Shown in pieces: positions 7,156 through 16,575 of a DNA stretch of 57,227 nt. A program made the translations under genes and the position numbers. The stretch lies in assembly GCA_031283155.1 (NCBI GenBank), contig JAITCI010000002.1:1-57227 (forward strand), in the 5' to 3' direction. Positions within the stretch are counted from its first letter, which is position 1. Every line of letters begins with the position of its first letter. Source of the DNA: Spirochaetota bacterium. Its GTDB lineage: Bacteria; Spirochaetota; JAGLSM01; JAKPMW01. The notes below the pieces were generated by a model that worked only from the letters and a program-made list of their open reading frames with translations, was not told where the DNA came from and made no database searches.

Positions 7156-8775
7156 CTACTCCTGGAGCATCTTCCACGCAGGTTCGCGCGCGAAGGGCGA
7201 ACGCACAAAATATGGGGTCGGATCAATCGCGCAGTTGCCGGCGCGGAGTTCGTAATGCAGATGCGGCCCGGTGGAGAGACCGGTTGTACCCACAAGACCG
7301 ACTATATCGCCCGTGCGCAGGCGCGCGCTGGGCTTCGCGCGAAACGCGGAGAGGTGCATAAAGCTGGAGTAGATCCCAAAGCCGTGATGCACAACAACCA
7401 TATTGCCGCTCGTGATCGTCGTATCGGCAAAAACGACCATGCCCGGCCAGGGGGCGCGCGCCTCGGCAATCGGCGGGGCGGCAAAATCGACGCCGCGATG
7501 CCATGAGCCATTCGCCACAGTCAAAGTACGCACCACCCCATACGGCGAACTCACCATATCGTAGCGCGCGATGGGAATGCGGAGAGGCTCGCGCAAACCG
7601 CGCTCCTCATCGGTAAAATCGCTGCCCAGAGGCGCGGCGTTGGTATAGACAGCCTCCAGGCGCTGCCAGTCCTTGCCCGATTTACTCGCTTCCATAATTG
7701 TGTCCCGCTTTATGATCCAGCGCTGCCACCAATCGCGCGGCACGGGAGGATAGACCGAACGCGGGTAGGGGCGCGCGCTCCGCGCGAGCAAAGAGCGTCC
7801 CGCCGGATCCGGCGCAAAACCTTCCAGGGGAACGCGCCAGGATCGCATATACCAGGATCCCTTATGCCCAAAAGACCAGATCGCGAGCCGCTGATCGGCG
7901 TTCGTGAGCGCGCAGTCCACGCCGGCATAGGCAAGCATAAGAGTTGCGATATTTGTAGTCACGGCGGGGACTGCCAGGAGGGCGGCGGAAATTTCGGCGG
8001 GATCGGCATTTTCGGATATCGAAATATCGTTCGGCGCATCGACAGGCACAAAGAGCAAGGGCGCGTCCCCGAGCGCGCCGCCGATCCGCGCGACGTGTTC
8101 CGGATTATGCGTACGCAGCCTGAGGACAAGCAGCCCGCCGGCTTTGATGGTTTCGCGATCACTTTCGAGATCAAAGCGCAGGCGCGCGAGTTCGCGATCA
8201 TCGCCCACGCTGTCATCGCTCCCAATCAGCCAGGCGCGCCCCTCGTCGAGCCGCCACCAATCCTTTTTGTGGGCGAAGACGCGGACCCGCGTGCGCGCAT
8301 CCAGAGAACTCTCGGCATATAAACGCCCATGACCCAAAATGGAGAAGATCGCGCGGACGCCGGGCGCAAGCTCGATCCGGCAATCGCGGTCACAGGTATT
8401 GCCCGCCGCCAGCGGGAAAGTCATCTCCCCGCCGCCCGGCAATGCAAGCGCGATCATCGCGCGCGATCCGGACGCGGCATTTGCGGCTCCCGATGCGTCG
8501 GACGGCGCAGCTGCGGAATTTGTTATAAGAATCTCCCGCACGACAAGAAAATCCATCTGCCGCGTGAGATAGAACGCGAGAAAAACGCTCCCCGCAGCTG
8601 TGACCAGCAAAAGCAGCCCCAGAGACGCGCCGGATAGATACGCAGCGCGAGTCTTGTTGCGCGCAGAGCGCTTGCCGCTGCTGTTCCCTCGCCGCTTGCG
8701 TTGCTTTGCACGTTTCGCGCGCGCAAGCGCAGTTTTACTGCGAGCAGAACGTTTGTCCGATTGTGCGGTGTGCAT
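7156..8775 (-). CDS. M23-family peptidase, membrane-anchored LytM-like
   Basis: A 539-residue protein. The start MHTAQSDKRS lies 20 bases after the adenosine deaminase stop. The N-terminus is very basic (residues 1-48). A membrane segment GLLLLVTAAGSVFLAFYL follows, so the rest is periplasmic. The C-terminal 120 residues are a LytM domain with the zinc-site motifs HRGVDFAAP and GPHLHYELRAG, so the enzyme should be catalytically competent. M23 enzymes cut peptide cross-links in peptidoglycan. The central 300 residues are not recognised. An in-frame start at 8910 would extend the protein into the deaminase gene and is less likely. Confidence 0.85.
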   Translation of the reverse strand: MHTAQSDKRSARSKTALARAKRAKQRKRRGNSSGKRSARNKTRAAYLSGASLGLLLLVTAAGSVFLAFYLTRQMDFLVVREILITNSAAAPSDASGAANAASGSRAMIALALPGGGEMTFPLAAGNTCDRDCRIELAPGVRAIFSILGHGRLYAESSLDARTRVRVFAHKKDWWRLDEGRAWLIGSDDSVGDDRELARLRFDLESDRETIKAGGLLVLRLRTHNPEHVARIGGALGDAPLLFVPVDAPNDISISENADPAEISAALLAVPAVTTNIATLMLAYAGVDCALTNADQRLAIWSFGHKGSWYMRSWRVPLEGFAPDPAGRSLLARSARPYPRSVYPPVPRDWWQRWIIKRDTIMEASKSGKDWQRLEAVYTNAAPLGSDFTDEERGLREPLRIPIARYDMVSSPYGVVRTLTVANGSWHRGVDFAAPPIAEARAPWPGMVVFADTTITSGNMVVVHHGFGIYSSFMHLSAFRAKPSARLRTGDIVGLVGTTGLSTGPHLHYELRAGNCAIDPTPYFVRSPFAREPAWKMLQE

Positions 8776-8794
8776 AGCCAAACGCCCAAGCGTG

Positions 8795-10006
8795 TTATCG
8801 GCTTGGGACCCCATGCTTCTGGCAGATCTTCTCGTAGTAATCGATGATGCTGCGGACATAGTCCCGCTTTTCGACATACGATCCCGGGAAGAAGCTGCGT
8901 TTGAAACCATAGACGATCATATTGCGCAGGGCGCCTGGGGTAATATCAAAATTTTTGATCGCGAGTTCGATCTCCTCGCTCACGCTTGTTTGCGAAATCG
9001 TCCGGTTGTCGGTGCAGAGCGTTACCGAGAGGTTATGCTTCAGCATTTCCTTTAATGAGTGCTTGCTGATGTCGCTTAGGTTCGGATTGGTTTGTCTGTT
9101 GGAGGTCAGGCATACCTCAATCGTGATCCGGCGGTCGGCGATATATTCGGTGAGTTTTTTCAGATACTCTTCTTTGTTCGTTATCTCCGGATTGGTGAGC
9201 GCCTCCTTGCTGAAGAGGAGGTAGCCGTGCCCGATACGGTCGGCATGGAGCGCGGTGATCGCCTGGAAGATGCTCTCCGCGCCGTAGGCCTCGCCGGCAT
9301 GGACTGTTTTTTTCATAAAGTTGCGGTGCGCGTAGGTAAATGCCTCGACGTGATCTATCGCGGGATATCCATGCTCGGCACCGGCCAGGTCAAACCCGAC
9401 TATCGGGTAGCCCTTCCGGTCGCGGATATCAACCGCCGCGCGCGCGAGCTGCAATGAGGCCTGCGCGAATATATCCTTTTTGGGCAGCCAGGAGAGCGCG
9501 TCCATGATTTTTTTGTAATAGGCGGAAGACTCCGCGCTGAACATCCGCAGATTGCTGACTATAATTCCGTATTCGAAATTGGGTAAACCGTTCGCGGCCT
9601 TTGTTTTGTTGATCTCCTTTTTCGCGCGATCCATGCCGCGGTATACGCTCCCGATCACGGTTTCCACATCCAGTTTTTCGTGTACGTGCAGGTACGGCCC
9701 GAACCGCACCTCGACGTAATACACGCCCTCGGCGGCGTTGTCCAGGGCGAACTCATAGGCAATGCGCTCAAGGCTCTCGGCGTTGCGCATCACCGCGCAG
9801 GTTAAGCCAAAGCCCTGCAGATACTCGGGGAGATCCTTATAGGCCGTTTTGAAAACTGTTTCCATCAAGCCCTCGGGCGTGTATGAAGGAAGCGAAACAT
9901 TCTGCTCCTTGGCAAGCTCGATAAGGGTGGTCAGCCTGAGCGAACCATCCAAATGCACATGGAGATCGGATTTTGGAATTTCCCGGATAAATTCTTTACT
10001 GTACAT
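8795..10006 (-). CDS. add: Adenosine deaminase
   Basis: A 403-residue enzyme converting adenosine to inosine and ammonia. Zinc-binding HVHLDG is near residues 16-21, HAGEA carries the third His with its catalytic Glu, and GHG follows. The last metal motif reads LCTDNRTIS where many bacterial enzymes have NTDDP. The metal-ligand Asp is kept. AGAGAGGG precedes the ATG. Adenosylhomocysteinase (47566-48993) produces adenosine, and the 5'-nucleotidase at 53828 does too, so the gene fits a purine-salvage theme. The M23 gene follows closely on the same strand. Confidence 0.93.
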   Translation of the reverse strand: MYSKEFIREIPKSDLHVHLDGSLRLTTLIELAKEQNVSLPSYTPEGLMETVFKTAYKDLPEYLQGFGLTCAVMRNAESLERIAYEFALDNAAEGVYYVEVRFGPYLHVHEKLDVETVIGSVYRGMDRAKKEINKTKAANGLPNFEYGIIVSNLRMFSAESSAYYKKIMDALSWLPKKDIFAQASLQLARAAVDIRDRKGYPIVGFDLAGAEHGYPAIDHVEAFTYAHRNFMKKTVHAGEAYGAESIFQAITALHADRIGHGYLLFSKEALTNPEITNKEEYLKKLTEYIADRRITIEVCLTSNRQTNPNLSDISKHSLKEMLKHNLSVTLCTDNRTISQTSVSEEIELAIKNFDITPGALRNMIVYGFKRSFFPGSYVEKRDYVRSIIDYYEKICQKHGVPSR

Positions 10007-10044
10007 GGCACCCTCTCTTTATCGTGGTTTCGGTCATCCAGAAT

Positions 10045-10073
10045 AGAATAGCAGAGCTGGGCAAAAATAGCAA
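10045..10073 (-). promoter_or_regulatory. Candidate promoter for add
   Basis: Leftward TTGCTA (10073-10068), 17 bp, TATTCT (10050-10045), about 40 bases before the start codon. Confidence 0.4.
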
Positions 10074-10097
10074 GGAGCAGATGAACCCGCAAAAAGG

Positions 10098-10133
10098 CGA
10101 AAGACGCCCAGGAACGTGTCCATTCCGAAAAAA
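10098..10133 (+). repeat. Dispersed repeat GAAAGACGCCC...ATTCCGAAA, copy 2
   Basis: GAAAGACGCCCA then CATTCCGAAA after about eleven bases, as at 1308-1343, in the gap between the propeller-like lipoprotein gene and add. Confidence 0.6.
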
Positions 10134-10161
10134 CGCAACATCATTCCATGCCCTGCGGGAC

Positions 10162-11205
10162 TTACTGAACGCCGATGGCGCAGGCCTTCGTGGTTTTGCT
10201 TCCTTCGCCCAGCAAAAAAGATTGCAGACCGGTCGCGTCGATCTTCCAGTACCGCGCGCGATCATGCCGCCCGTCATTCTCAAATCCGGCGATATATACC
10301 GTTCGTTCATCGTCGCGTTCGGTAACGCATATCGAACGCACGCAGGCGTCGGCCTTCCCGTCGGTGAGGAAAAAGGCCAAATCATTTTTCCAGTACCGCG
10401 CTGCGGGCTTGCCGCCCACAACCTCATATCCAACGGCATATACGTCGCTTCCGGCAACCGCGAGGGCTTCGATGCGCGCGGTGGAACGCCCGTCGCTGAG
10501 TTCGACGCCGACGGTATTCTTCCAGTATTTCGCGACGTCCCTGCCATGCCGGTTTTCCCAGCCGCCGGCATATATATCGCCGTTATGCGCCAGGAGGGTA
10601 TGCAGCCCGGTGGATCGGCGGCCATCGCCCAGGGGGCAGCTTACGCCGTTCTTCCAGTATTTTGCCACGCTGTTTGTTCCGGCGTATTCCATCCCTCCTA
10701 TATAAATATCACTGCCGGATACCGCAGCCGCGAAGGCGGCGGCAAGGCGTGTTCCGTCGCTTAAATCATACGCCTCAACCGTATCGCCCTCGGCCTTCCA
10801 ATACTTCGCGATGGTTATCTTGTCCTGCCGCTTCCAGCCTGCGGCATACAGAATTTCGCCGGAAACACAGATCGCCTCGACATACTCGTCGCAGTTTCCG
10901 TCGCTCAGTAAAAACACTTGCCCGTTTTTCCAGTATGCGGCTCTGTTCGTGCCGTCGTCCCTCGTATGCCCGCCGATGTAGATATTCGTTCCGGAAAAGC
11001 AGAGCGCGGTATAGGCATCGCCGGGATACACATCCGTTGTTCTTGTTTTCGCGGCGAAATTCCAATGCAGGGCTTCAATATTGCTTTGTTCATCACCGAA
11101 GCCGACGATATGCAGCACCGCCCCATTGCCCCGCGCGCAGGATCCGAGGCTATATGTCAAAAGCAGGATAAACATATATTTTGCCAAACGTATTGCGATG
11201 CTCAT
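10162..11205 (-). CDS. Repeat lipoprotein, propeller-like (AKYWKNG repeats)
   Basis: A 347-residue lipoprotein. The start MSIAIRLAKYMF overlaps the SDR stop by 4 bases (ATGA), indicating coupled translation. The signal peptide ends in LGSC with the lipidated Cys near residue 22. The mature part has about six imperfect repeats of roughly 50 residues built on a pattern like SDIYIGG, AxYWKNG and LSDG. The spacing suggests blades of a beta-propeller, as in Kelch or BNR proteins. No catalytic motif is seen. A binding or surface role is the most that can be said. Confidence 0.75.
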   Translation of the reverse strand: MSIAIRLAKYMFILLLTYSLGSCARGNGAVLHIVGFGDEQSNIEALHWNFAAKTRTTDVYPGDAYTALCFSGTNIYIGGHTRDDGTNRAAYWKNGQVFLLSDGNCDEYVEAICVSGEILYAAGWKRQDKITIAKYWKAEGDTVEAYDLSDGTRLAAAFAAAVSGSDIYIGGMEYAGTNSVAKYWKNGVSCPLGDGRRSTGLHTLLAHNGDIYAGGWENRHGRDVAKYWKNTVGVELSDGRSTARIEALAVAGSDVYAVGYEVVGGKPAARYWKNDLAFFLTDGKADACVRSICVTERDDERTVYIAGFENDGRHDRARYWKIDATGLQSFLLGEGSKTTKACAIGVQ

Positions 11206-12014
11206 TTTTTCAGAATCCCCTTGCGCCGTATTTCGATCTGCCGCATGATCGCGGGCATGAAAGAGCGCGGGAGGCAGAGCGCGATCCTCGCGATCAGCCA
11301 ATGCCGGAAAGCCGGTATGACGCATGGCCGCCCGCGCATAAGCGCGGAGAGAGCCTTCCGCGCAACCATCCCGGGGGTGATAAGGGGATAGAGCCAGCCC
11401 GGGATATTGGGTTTGCCGTATTTGAAAAAATTGGTATCGGTAATTCCTGGAGATACAGCGGTGACAATCACCCCCAGGCTCTTCATCTCCGCGTGCATCG
11501 CCTCGGAGAGCGAAAGCAAAAACGCCTTGCTCGCCCCATAGAGCGCGGCGAAGGGCATAGCCTGATACGCGGCTGTGGAGGCCACATTTAATATACGCCC
11601 CTTCCCGCGCTCCGCCATATCGCGCGCGCAGAGGGTGGCGAGTTCCATCGCGTTTGTGCAATTCAGATGCAGCATGGAGACGGCGGCGTCGAGATCCTGC
11701 GCGTACTGGGGTACGGCGGGCAGCCCCCGGCCTGCGTTATTGATAAGAGTATCGATGCGGTATCCGGCCTCATGGCAGCGCTTATGGAGTTCCCTCGCCG
11801 CTCCGGGAACAGAGAGATCGGATATAAGTACGCGGGCGGAAATGGAATATTCGTTCTGCAATTCGTCCGCAAGCTGCGCAAGCGCCGCCGCGTCGCGGCT
11901 CACAAGAATAAGATCCTCACCATAAGAGGCCAAAAGTTTTGCACAGGCGCGCCCGATGCCCGAGCTTGCGCCGGTGACAAGGGCATACCCGCCGGGAATA
12001 CGCATCCACACCAT
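11202..12014 (-). CDS. Short-chain dehydrogenase/reductase (SDR)
   Basis: A 270-residue classical SDR. The NAD(P)-binding motif TGASSGIGRA is near residue 15, NNAG is in the middle, and the catalytic Ser with YxxxK (YGASK) is near residues 155-165. A C-terminal extension of about 40 residues is basic and hydrophobic (ALCLPRSFMPAIMRQIEIRR) and may contact the membrane. The nearest known types are fatty-acyl or 3-oxoacyl/sterol-type oxidoreductases. The substrate is not predictable. The start lies 9 bases after the rseP stop with AGGGG between. Confidence 0.88.
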   Translation of the reverse strand: MVWMRIPGGYALVTGASSGIGRACAKLLASYGEDLILVSRDAAALAQLADELQNEYSISARVLISDLSVPGAARELHKRCHEAGYRIDTLINNAGRGLPAVPQYAQDLDAAVSMLHLNCTNAMELATLCARDMAERGKGRILNVASTAAYQAMPFAALYGASKAFLLSLSEAMHAEMKSLGVIVTAVSPGITDTNFFKYGKPNIPGWLYPLITPGMVARKALSALMRGRPCVIPAFRHWLIARIALCLPRSFMPAIMRQIEIRRKGILKK

Positions 12015-12023
12015 TACGCGCCC

Positions 12024-13370
12024 CTACGCAATAATACTCATGATATCAAAGGTCAGAACGAACACAAATATGGTCATCAGGATAATGACGCCCGCCATTT
12101 GAATGCGCTGCAAAACCGCAAAGCTGAACGGTTTTCGCCGGATCATCTCAATAATATTCAGCACAATATGCCCGCCGTCCGCCGCCGGAATCGGAAGGAG
12201 ATTAAAGAACCCCAGCGCAATCGAGATGATCGCGAGAAAAGTCAGATACCCCGCAGCGCTGCTCTCTTTCATAACTTCGCCGGAAAACTGAACGATCCGC
12301 ACCGGTCCCGCGAGCGCCTTGGAGGTATCCACCTCCTTGCGAAAGAGCAGCTTAACGCCCTGAACGGTGCGCGCGATATTCTCCCCAAACATCTCAAAGG
12401 AGCGCAGGAACGCCTGCCCGAGCGGCAGCCCCGGAAGCGCATACTCAAATATCTCCGGATCGGGGGGTTTTAAGCCAAGGATCCAGAGATTTCCCTGGTG
12501 CATCGCGGCGGTCTCCGCGCGCATGATCTGCCCCTCCCGCTCCCACACCACGGGAACAACCGCGTCCTGACTCTGCGCGATCAGAAGCCGCAGTCTGTGC
12601 AGCGAATCGACGGTCTCATTATTCCAGGAGAGAATCCTGTCGCCCTGTATAAGCCCGATGGCGGCGGCGGGGCTTTCCTCCTCAATTTCCTGCACAATCG
12701 CGGGATAAAATGGGAAAACGCCAATCGCGCCCATGCCCGTGTCGCGGATCATGGTATGCGCGCGCAGCTCAAGCGTTTTCCCCGCGCGATCCGCCGTGAT
12801 GGTTATATCCTGATCAGGTCGAACCCCGATCTCCTCCATAATGCGCCGATAACTCTCCGTTTCCACCCCGTTCACCGAGAGGATGCGGTCGCCGGTTTGC
12901 AGGCCCGATTCAAGCGCGGGGAAACGCTCATCTTCGGGAAGAAAGCTCTTGTCGAGTACGGTTATGGTATTGTCGTTCGACTGATACCCATACCCTGTGA
13001 GCGAGAGGATGAAGAAAATCAGAATCGCAAAAGCGAAATTGAAAATTATTCCGGCACTGACGGTTATGAGCCGCGCCCAGGCGGGACGCGCGTACATCTC
13101 GTCGGGCGCGCCCTTGCGATCATCCGAGAGATCCTCCCCCTCGCCCGCAAAACGGCAGTACCCGCCAATCGGGAGCCAGCCTATTTTATACAATGTGCCC
13201 TTATGCTCAAAGGAAATAATGCCGCGCCCGAAACCAATCGAGAACGCGATTACGCGGATCCCGCACGCCTTGCCGGCGATATAATGCCCGAGTTCATGGA
13301 CAAGAACCAGTATCCCGAGCGTGATAAGCCCATATATGACTTTCAAAACAGTGTCCATTACCGATTCCAT
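12024..13370 (-). CDS. rseP: Site-2 protease RseP (RIP metalloprotease)
   Basis: A 448-residue intramembrane zinc protease. The first transmembrane helix holds HELGH (about residues 25-29), two PDZ-like regions lie in the periplasmic middle, and the second active-site segment reads NLLPIPAADGGH near residue 400 with the ligand Asp kept. The usual leucine before DGG is alanine here. It cuts membrane-bound anti-sigma factors and cleared signal peptides. GGAGTAAAA precedes the ATG. dxr, commonly just upstream in this gene order, is missing and a 160-bp repeat lies between rseP and cdsA. Confidence 0.94.
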   Translation of the reverse strand: MESVMDTVLKVIYGLITLGILVLVHELGHYIAGKACGIRVIAFSIGFGRGIISFEHKGTLYKIGWLPIGGYCRFAGEGEDLSDDRKGAPDEMYARPAWARLITVSAGIIFNFAFAILIFFILSLTGYGYQSNDNTITVLDKSFLPEDERFPALESGLQTGDRILSVNGVETESYRRIMEEIGVRPDQDITITADRAGKTLELRAHTMIRDTGMGAIGVFPFYPAIVQEIEEESPAAAIGLIQGDRILSWNNETVDSLHRLRLLIAQSQDAVVPVVWEREGQIMRAETAAMHQGNLWILGLKPPDPEIFEYALPGLPLGQAFLRSFEMFGENIARTVQGVKLLFRKEVDTSKALAGPVRIVQFSGEVMKESSAAGYLTFLAIISIALGFFNLLPIPAADGGHIVLNIIEMIRRKPFSFAVLQRIQMAGVIILMTIFVFVLTFDIMSIIA

Positions 13371-13383
13371 TTTTACTCCAGTA

Positions 13384-13543
13384 TTAGGGCGTGTCCCTAA
13401 AGTGTTTTTTCGTCATTGCGAACATAGTGAAGCAATCCACTTTAACATTTTATCGCCTGGATTGCGCTTGTACCCTGTGGGTATCGGCTACGCCTCGCAA
13501 TGACAAAAGTATTGCCAAGTAATCCATTAGGGATATGCCCTAA
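13384..13543. repeat. MITE-like element, copy 1, with TTAGGG-N5-CCCTAA ends
   Basis: Both ends are small palindromes: TTAGGG-CGTGT-CCCTAA on the left and TTAGGG-ATATG-CCCTAA on the right. They also form terminal inverted repeats matching at 15 of 17 positions. The interior carries GTCATTGCGAA, AAGCAATCC and CGCAATGAC, a nested inverted repeat. A second copy is at 36402-36610. The right end overlaps the cdsA stop codon. There is no coding capacity. Confidence 0.75.
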
Positions 13544-14478
13544 AGCCCGGCCAAAAGAATCACGAGGCCGAGCATCAGGGGCGAGACCAGAAGCTGGGCG
13601 TCAAAAACGTCCAGGAGTCCTCCATGCCCGGGAACAAGCGCCCCTGAATCCTTTGTCCCGAGCGAACGCTTCAATACGCTCTCGGCGAGATCACCGATCT
13701 GATCCACAACAGAGAGTACGAAAGCCAGTATAAGAAATTGCGGCCAGGACATCCATGCCCAGCCTTGATACGCTTCCGGAAAAATCAGCTTCAGCCCAGC
13801 CGCTGCGGCAACCGCGAACAGGAGGCCGGCGAGAGTTCCCTCGATGGTTTTTTTTGGACTCGCCGCAAGCCCAAGCGGATGCCGCCCGATTATCCTGCCA
13901 ATAAAATAGGCAAAGGAATCTGTTACCCATACAATCACAAACGCGAGCAGCACCAGCCAGGATCCCTTGCCGGGCAGGGCGTGCAAAATCGCGAGCGAAC
14001 CAAAACCAAAACCGATATAGGGAACGGCGAAAAAGGAAACCGCGATATCCCTGAAGGCGCCCTCAAAACTTGAGCGCCTGATCTGGATCAGAAAAAAAAC
14101 CATGAGGCAGAGTACCAGAAAGAGAATGATGATCGCAAAGAGCCGCAGGGAAATAATGGCCGAAAACTGCTCGATCATGCCCACAACCTCAGGAAGCTCG
14201 GCATGGGCGGAAAATTCACTTTGCGTCAGGAAAAGTGTCATCCCCTTCAGCGACGCGCCCAGGATAAAGCAGAGGGAAACCGCGCCCACAATCGAGGCAA
14301 TGCCAAAAATACGGGACGCGCGCGAGATATGCTCATCAAGCAGATCGAAATATTCGCTGCCTGTAAGAAAGGCGCAGGCCAGGAGCAGCGCCAGAAAGAT
14401 CACGCCGCCGCTTGCGGTCTCAAATATGGCAAAGACAACCAGAGGAATGAACAACGCGGCGGACAGGATCCGTTTAAG
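13540..14478 (-). CDS. cdsA: Phosphatidate cytidylyltransferase
   Basis: A 312-residue polytopic membrane enzyme making CDP-diacylglycerol from phosphatidate and CTP. The start is GTG at 14478, overlapping the uppS stop by 5 bases. It has about eight hydrophobic segments and the C-terminal signature region VDQIGDLAESVLKR, KDSG, PGHGGLLDVFD. The family normally has DRxD at the end of that signature. Here the Arg is Val, which is worth noting for activity. The stop codon TAG lies inside the repeat at 13384-13543, so the element set or trimmed the last codons. Confidence 0.9.
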   Translation of the reverse strand, partial: LKRILSAALFIPLVVFAIFETASGGVIFLALLLACAFLTGSEYFDLLDEHISRASRIFGIASIVGAVSLCFILGASLKGMTLFLTQSEFSAHAELPEVVGMIEQFSAIISLRLFAIIILFLVLCLMVFFLIQIRRSSFEGAFRDIAVSFFAVPYIGFGFGSLAILHALPGKGSWLVLLAFVIVWVTDSFAYFIGRIIGRHPLGLAASPKKTIEGTLAGLLFAVAAAAGLKLIFPEAYQGWAWMSWPQFLILAFVLSVVDQIGDLAESVLKRSLGTKDSGALVPGHGGLLDVFDAQLLVSPLMLGLVILLAGL

Positions 14479-15223
14479 CACGCAGCATCTCGCTTTCCCG
14501 GGGCTCGCCCGCCGCGCCAAACCGGCGCTCCCGTCCCTGGTACGCGAGAATCGCCTCGGCAAAATCCTTGTCGGAAAAATCCGGCCAGTAAATATTCGTG
14601 AAATACAGTTCGGCATAGGCGGACTGCCAGAGGCTGAAATTGCTGAGGCGCTGCTCGCCGCTTGTGCGGATCACCAGATCGATATCCCCCAGTTCGGGAT
14701 GATCGAGCAAAGCCGCCAAAACCTCTTCGTTGATATCTTCCGGCGATCCCCCCTGCAGAAGCAGCCTGCGCGCCGCCCGCATCAACTCATCCCTGCCGCT
14801 GTAATTCATGGCGAGATTAAGCACCTTGCCCTTGTTGTCCCGCGTTTCCTTTTGCATGGTTTCAAAGATGCGCACCACGTCCGGCGGGAGTCCCGCGTAA
14901 TCCCCGGAGTGCAGGACATGAACCTTTCTTTTTTTTAAGGTGGGAAACTCCGAGCGGTAAAATTGCCGCAGGAGCTGAAAGAGTCCGTCCAGTTCGTCCT
15001 GCGAGCGTTTCCAGTTTTCCTTGGAGAAGCAAAAAAGCGTAGCAATGTGCACGGGGGTCTTTTCAAGCAAATTCAGAAAATCCTTGAGAGCCTGCATTCC
15101 GGCATTATGCCCGCGCTGGCGGCTATAGCCCCTCTCGGACGCCCAGCGGCCGTTTCCGTCCATAATAATGCCGACATGCTGCGGAAATTTGTCATCGGCC
15201 AAATCAATGCCTGCTATTTTCAT
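14474..15223 (-). CDS. uppS: Undecaprenyl diphosphate synthase (cis-prenyltransferase)
   Basis: A 249-residue enzyme elongating farnesyl diphosphate to undecaprenyl diphosphate, the lipid carrier for peptidoglycan. The catalytic motif GIIMDGNGRWA is at residues 18-28, RxxGH follows, and the C-terminal RTSGEQRLSNF and YFTNIYWPDF match the family. It sits between frr and cdsA and its end overlaps the cdsA start. It needs isoprenoid precursors although dxr is absent from the usual place nearby. Confidence 0.96.
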   Translation of the reverse strand: MKIAGIDLADDKFPQHVGIIMDGNGRWASERGYSRQRGHNAGMQALKDFLNLLEKTPVHIATLFCFSKENWKRSQDELDGLFQLLRQFYRSEFPTLKKRKVHVLHSGDYAGLPPDVVRIFETMQKETRDNKGKVLNLAMNYSGRDELMRAARRLLLQGGSPEDINEEVLAALLDHPELGDIDLVIRTSGEQRLSNFSLWQSAYAELYFTNIYWPDFSDKDFAEAILAYQGRERRFGAAGEPRESEMLRA

Positions 15224-15245
15224 ACGCTCTTTCCCATACCGCCGA

Positions 15246-15812
15246 TCAGATCTCCAGGATCTCCTTTTCCTTGTTTTTCAGGATATTTTCAATATTCTTC
15301 ACGGCTTCATCCGTCAGTTTTTGCGTTTGCTCAATTGCGTTTTTTTCGTCGTCTTCGGTTATCACTTTATCCTTGAGCAGCTTCTTGAGATGCTCATTGG
15401 TATCACGGCGGATATTGCGGAAGGCGATCTTGCCCTCTTCGGTCATCTTTTGCGCGCTCTTTACAAACTCCCTGCGCCGCTCCTCGGTAAGCTCCGGGAA
15501 GGTAAGCCGTATCACCTTGCCGTCAAAATTGATCCCGATCCCGAGATTTGCCTTTTGGATCGCGCGGTCTATGGCCTTGCCCGCATTCGCGTCCCAGGGC
15601 GAGATCAGGATCATCCTGGGTTCGGGAACGGAGAGGGTGGCAAGCTGCGCAATGGGTAATTGCTGATCGTAATATTCTACATGCACATCCTCGAGAATGC
15701 TCGCGCTCGCGCGCCCCGTTCGTATATGGGAAAATTCCTTCTTCACCGCAGTGACTGTTTTTTCGATGCGAACCGACATCTCCTTTAAGGTTTCGCCTAT
15801 TTCCGCCTGCAT
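15246..15812 (-). CDS. frr: Ribosome recycling factor
   Basis: 188 residues, the usual size. The three-helix core is evident, with HIRTGRASASILE near residues 29-41 and the helical tail ending in KEKEILEI. It splits post-termination ribosomes together with EF-G. GGAGGTTGACTT gives a good ribosome binding site. The neighbours are pyrH (14 bases upstream) and uppS (22 bases downstream). Confidence 0.97.
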   Translation of the reverse strand: MQAEIGETLKEMSVRIEKTVTAVKKEFSHIRTGRASASILEDVHVEYYDQQLPIAQLATLSVPEPRMILISPWDANAGKAIDRAIQKANLGIGINFDGKVIRLTFPELTEERRREFVKSAQKMTEEGKIAFRNIRRDTNEHLKKLLKDKVITEDDEKNAIEQTQKLTDEAVKNIENILKNKEKEILEI

Positions 15813-15825
15813 AAGTCAACCTCCA

Positions 15826-16575
15826 TTAGCGTACAACGGTTCCGGCAGCCTGCCCAAGCAGCGCTTTCGTGACAGCGCCTTCGTCAAGCATTGAAAAAAC
15901 GCAGATGGGTACCTTGTTTTCCATGCAGAATGATATTGCCGTGAGATCCATAACCGCCAGGCGCTGCTCCAGAACCTCGGCATAGCGGATGCTCTCATAC
16001 CGCTTCGCCTGCGGATCGCGCGCGGGATCGGCGGAGTATACCCCATCGACCTTGGTGGCCTTATATAATATGTCCGCCTTGATCTCCGCCGCGCGGAGAG
16101 CTGCGGCTGTATCGGTTGTGAAAAAGGGACTGCCCGTTCCGCAGGCAAACAGGATGATAGTTCCGGCGGCCAGAGCCGGGCGCAGACTATGCGCGGAAAT
16201 CGCGGGCGCTACCCCCGGGATCGCAACTGCGGAAAATACCTCGGCGGAAAGCCCCTGCGCGTTAATAGCGTCGCGGAGCGCGAGGCAGTTGATCAGGGTG
16301 GCAAGCATTCCCATCTGATCGCCGGTGGTGCGCTCCAGCTCAAAGTCCCCGCCGCGCGAAAGCCCGCGGAATATATTCCCGCCGCCGATCACAATCCCAA
16401 GTTCAAAATTGCGCTCGCGGCGGGCGGCGGCGATCTCGCGCGCCATCCTCGCCAGCATCGCGGCGGAGAGCGCGTCCGCTTTCGCGCCCGGATCGCCCTC
16501 ATCCGGCTTCGCCCTGAAAACCTCGCCGCTGAGTTTTAAGAGAATTCTGTTATACTCACTCAAGTTCTTCACCAA
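15826..16575 (-). CDS. pyrH: UMP kinase
   Basis: A 249-residue bacterial UMP kinase of the amino-acid-kinase fold. It shows ILLKLSGE near the N-terminus, GGGNIFRG for nucleotide binding, and [18 protein letters not shown] in the second half. It phosphorylates UMP to UDP. No ATG start is present: TTG at 16575, GTG at 16572 or TTG at 16563 are possible and all overlap the end of the S2-EF-Ts gene. I give the longest. The overlap implies coupled translation with the fusion gene. Confidence 0.93.
   Translation of the reverse strand: MVKNLSEYNRILLKLSGEVFRAKPDEGDPGAKADALSAAMLARMAREIAAARRERNFELGIVIGGGNIFRGLSRGGDFELERTTGDQMGMLATLINCLALRDAINAQGLSAEVFSAVAIPGVAPAISAHSLRPALAAGTIILFACGTGSPFFTTDTAAALRAAEIKADILYKATKVDGVYSADPARDPQAKRYESIRYAEVLEQRLAVMDLTAISFCMENKVPICVFSMLDEGAVTKALLGQAAGTVVR

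Noticed and set aside
11206-11661. N-terminal extension of the propeller lipoprotein through the SDR gene
   Set aside because: The extension is the antiphase reading of a clear SDR. The signal peptide and lipobox start exactly at the ATG at 11205.
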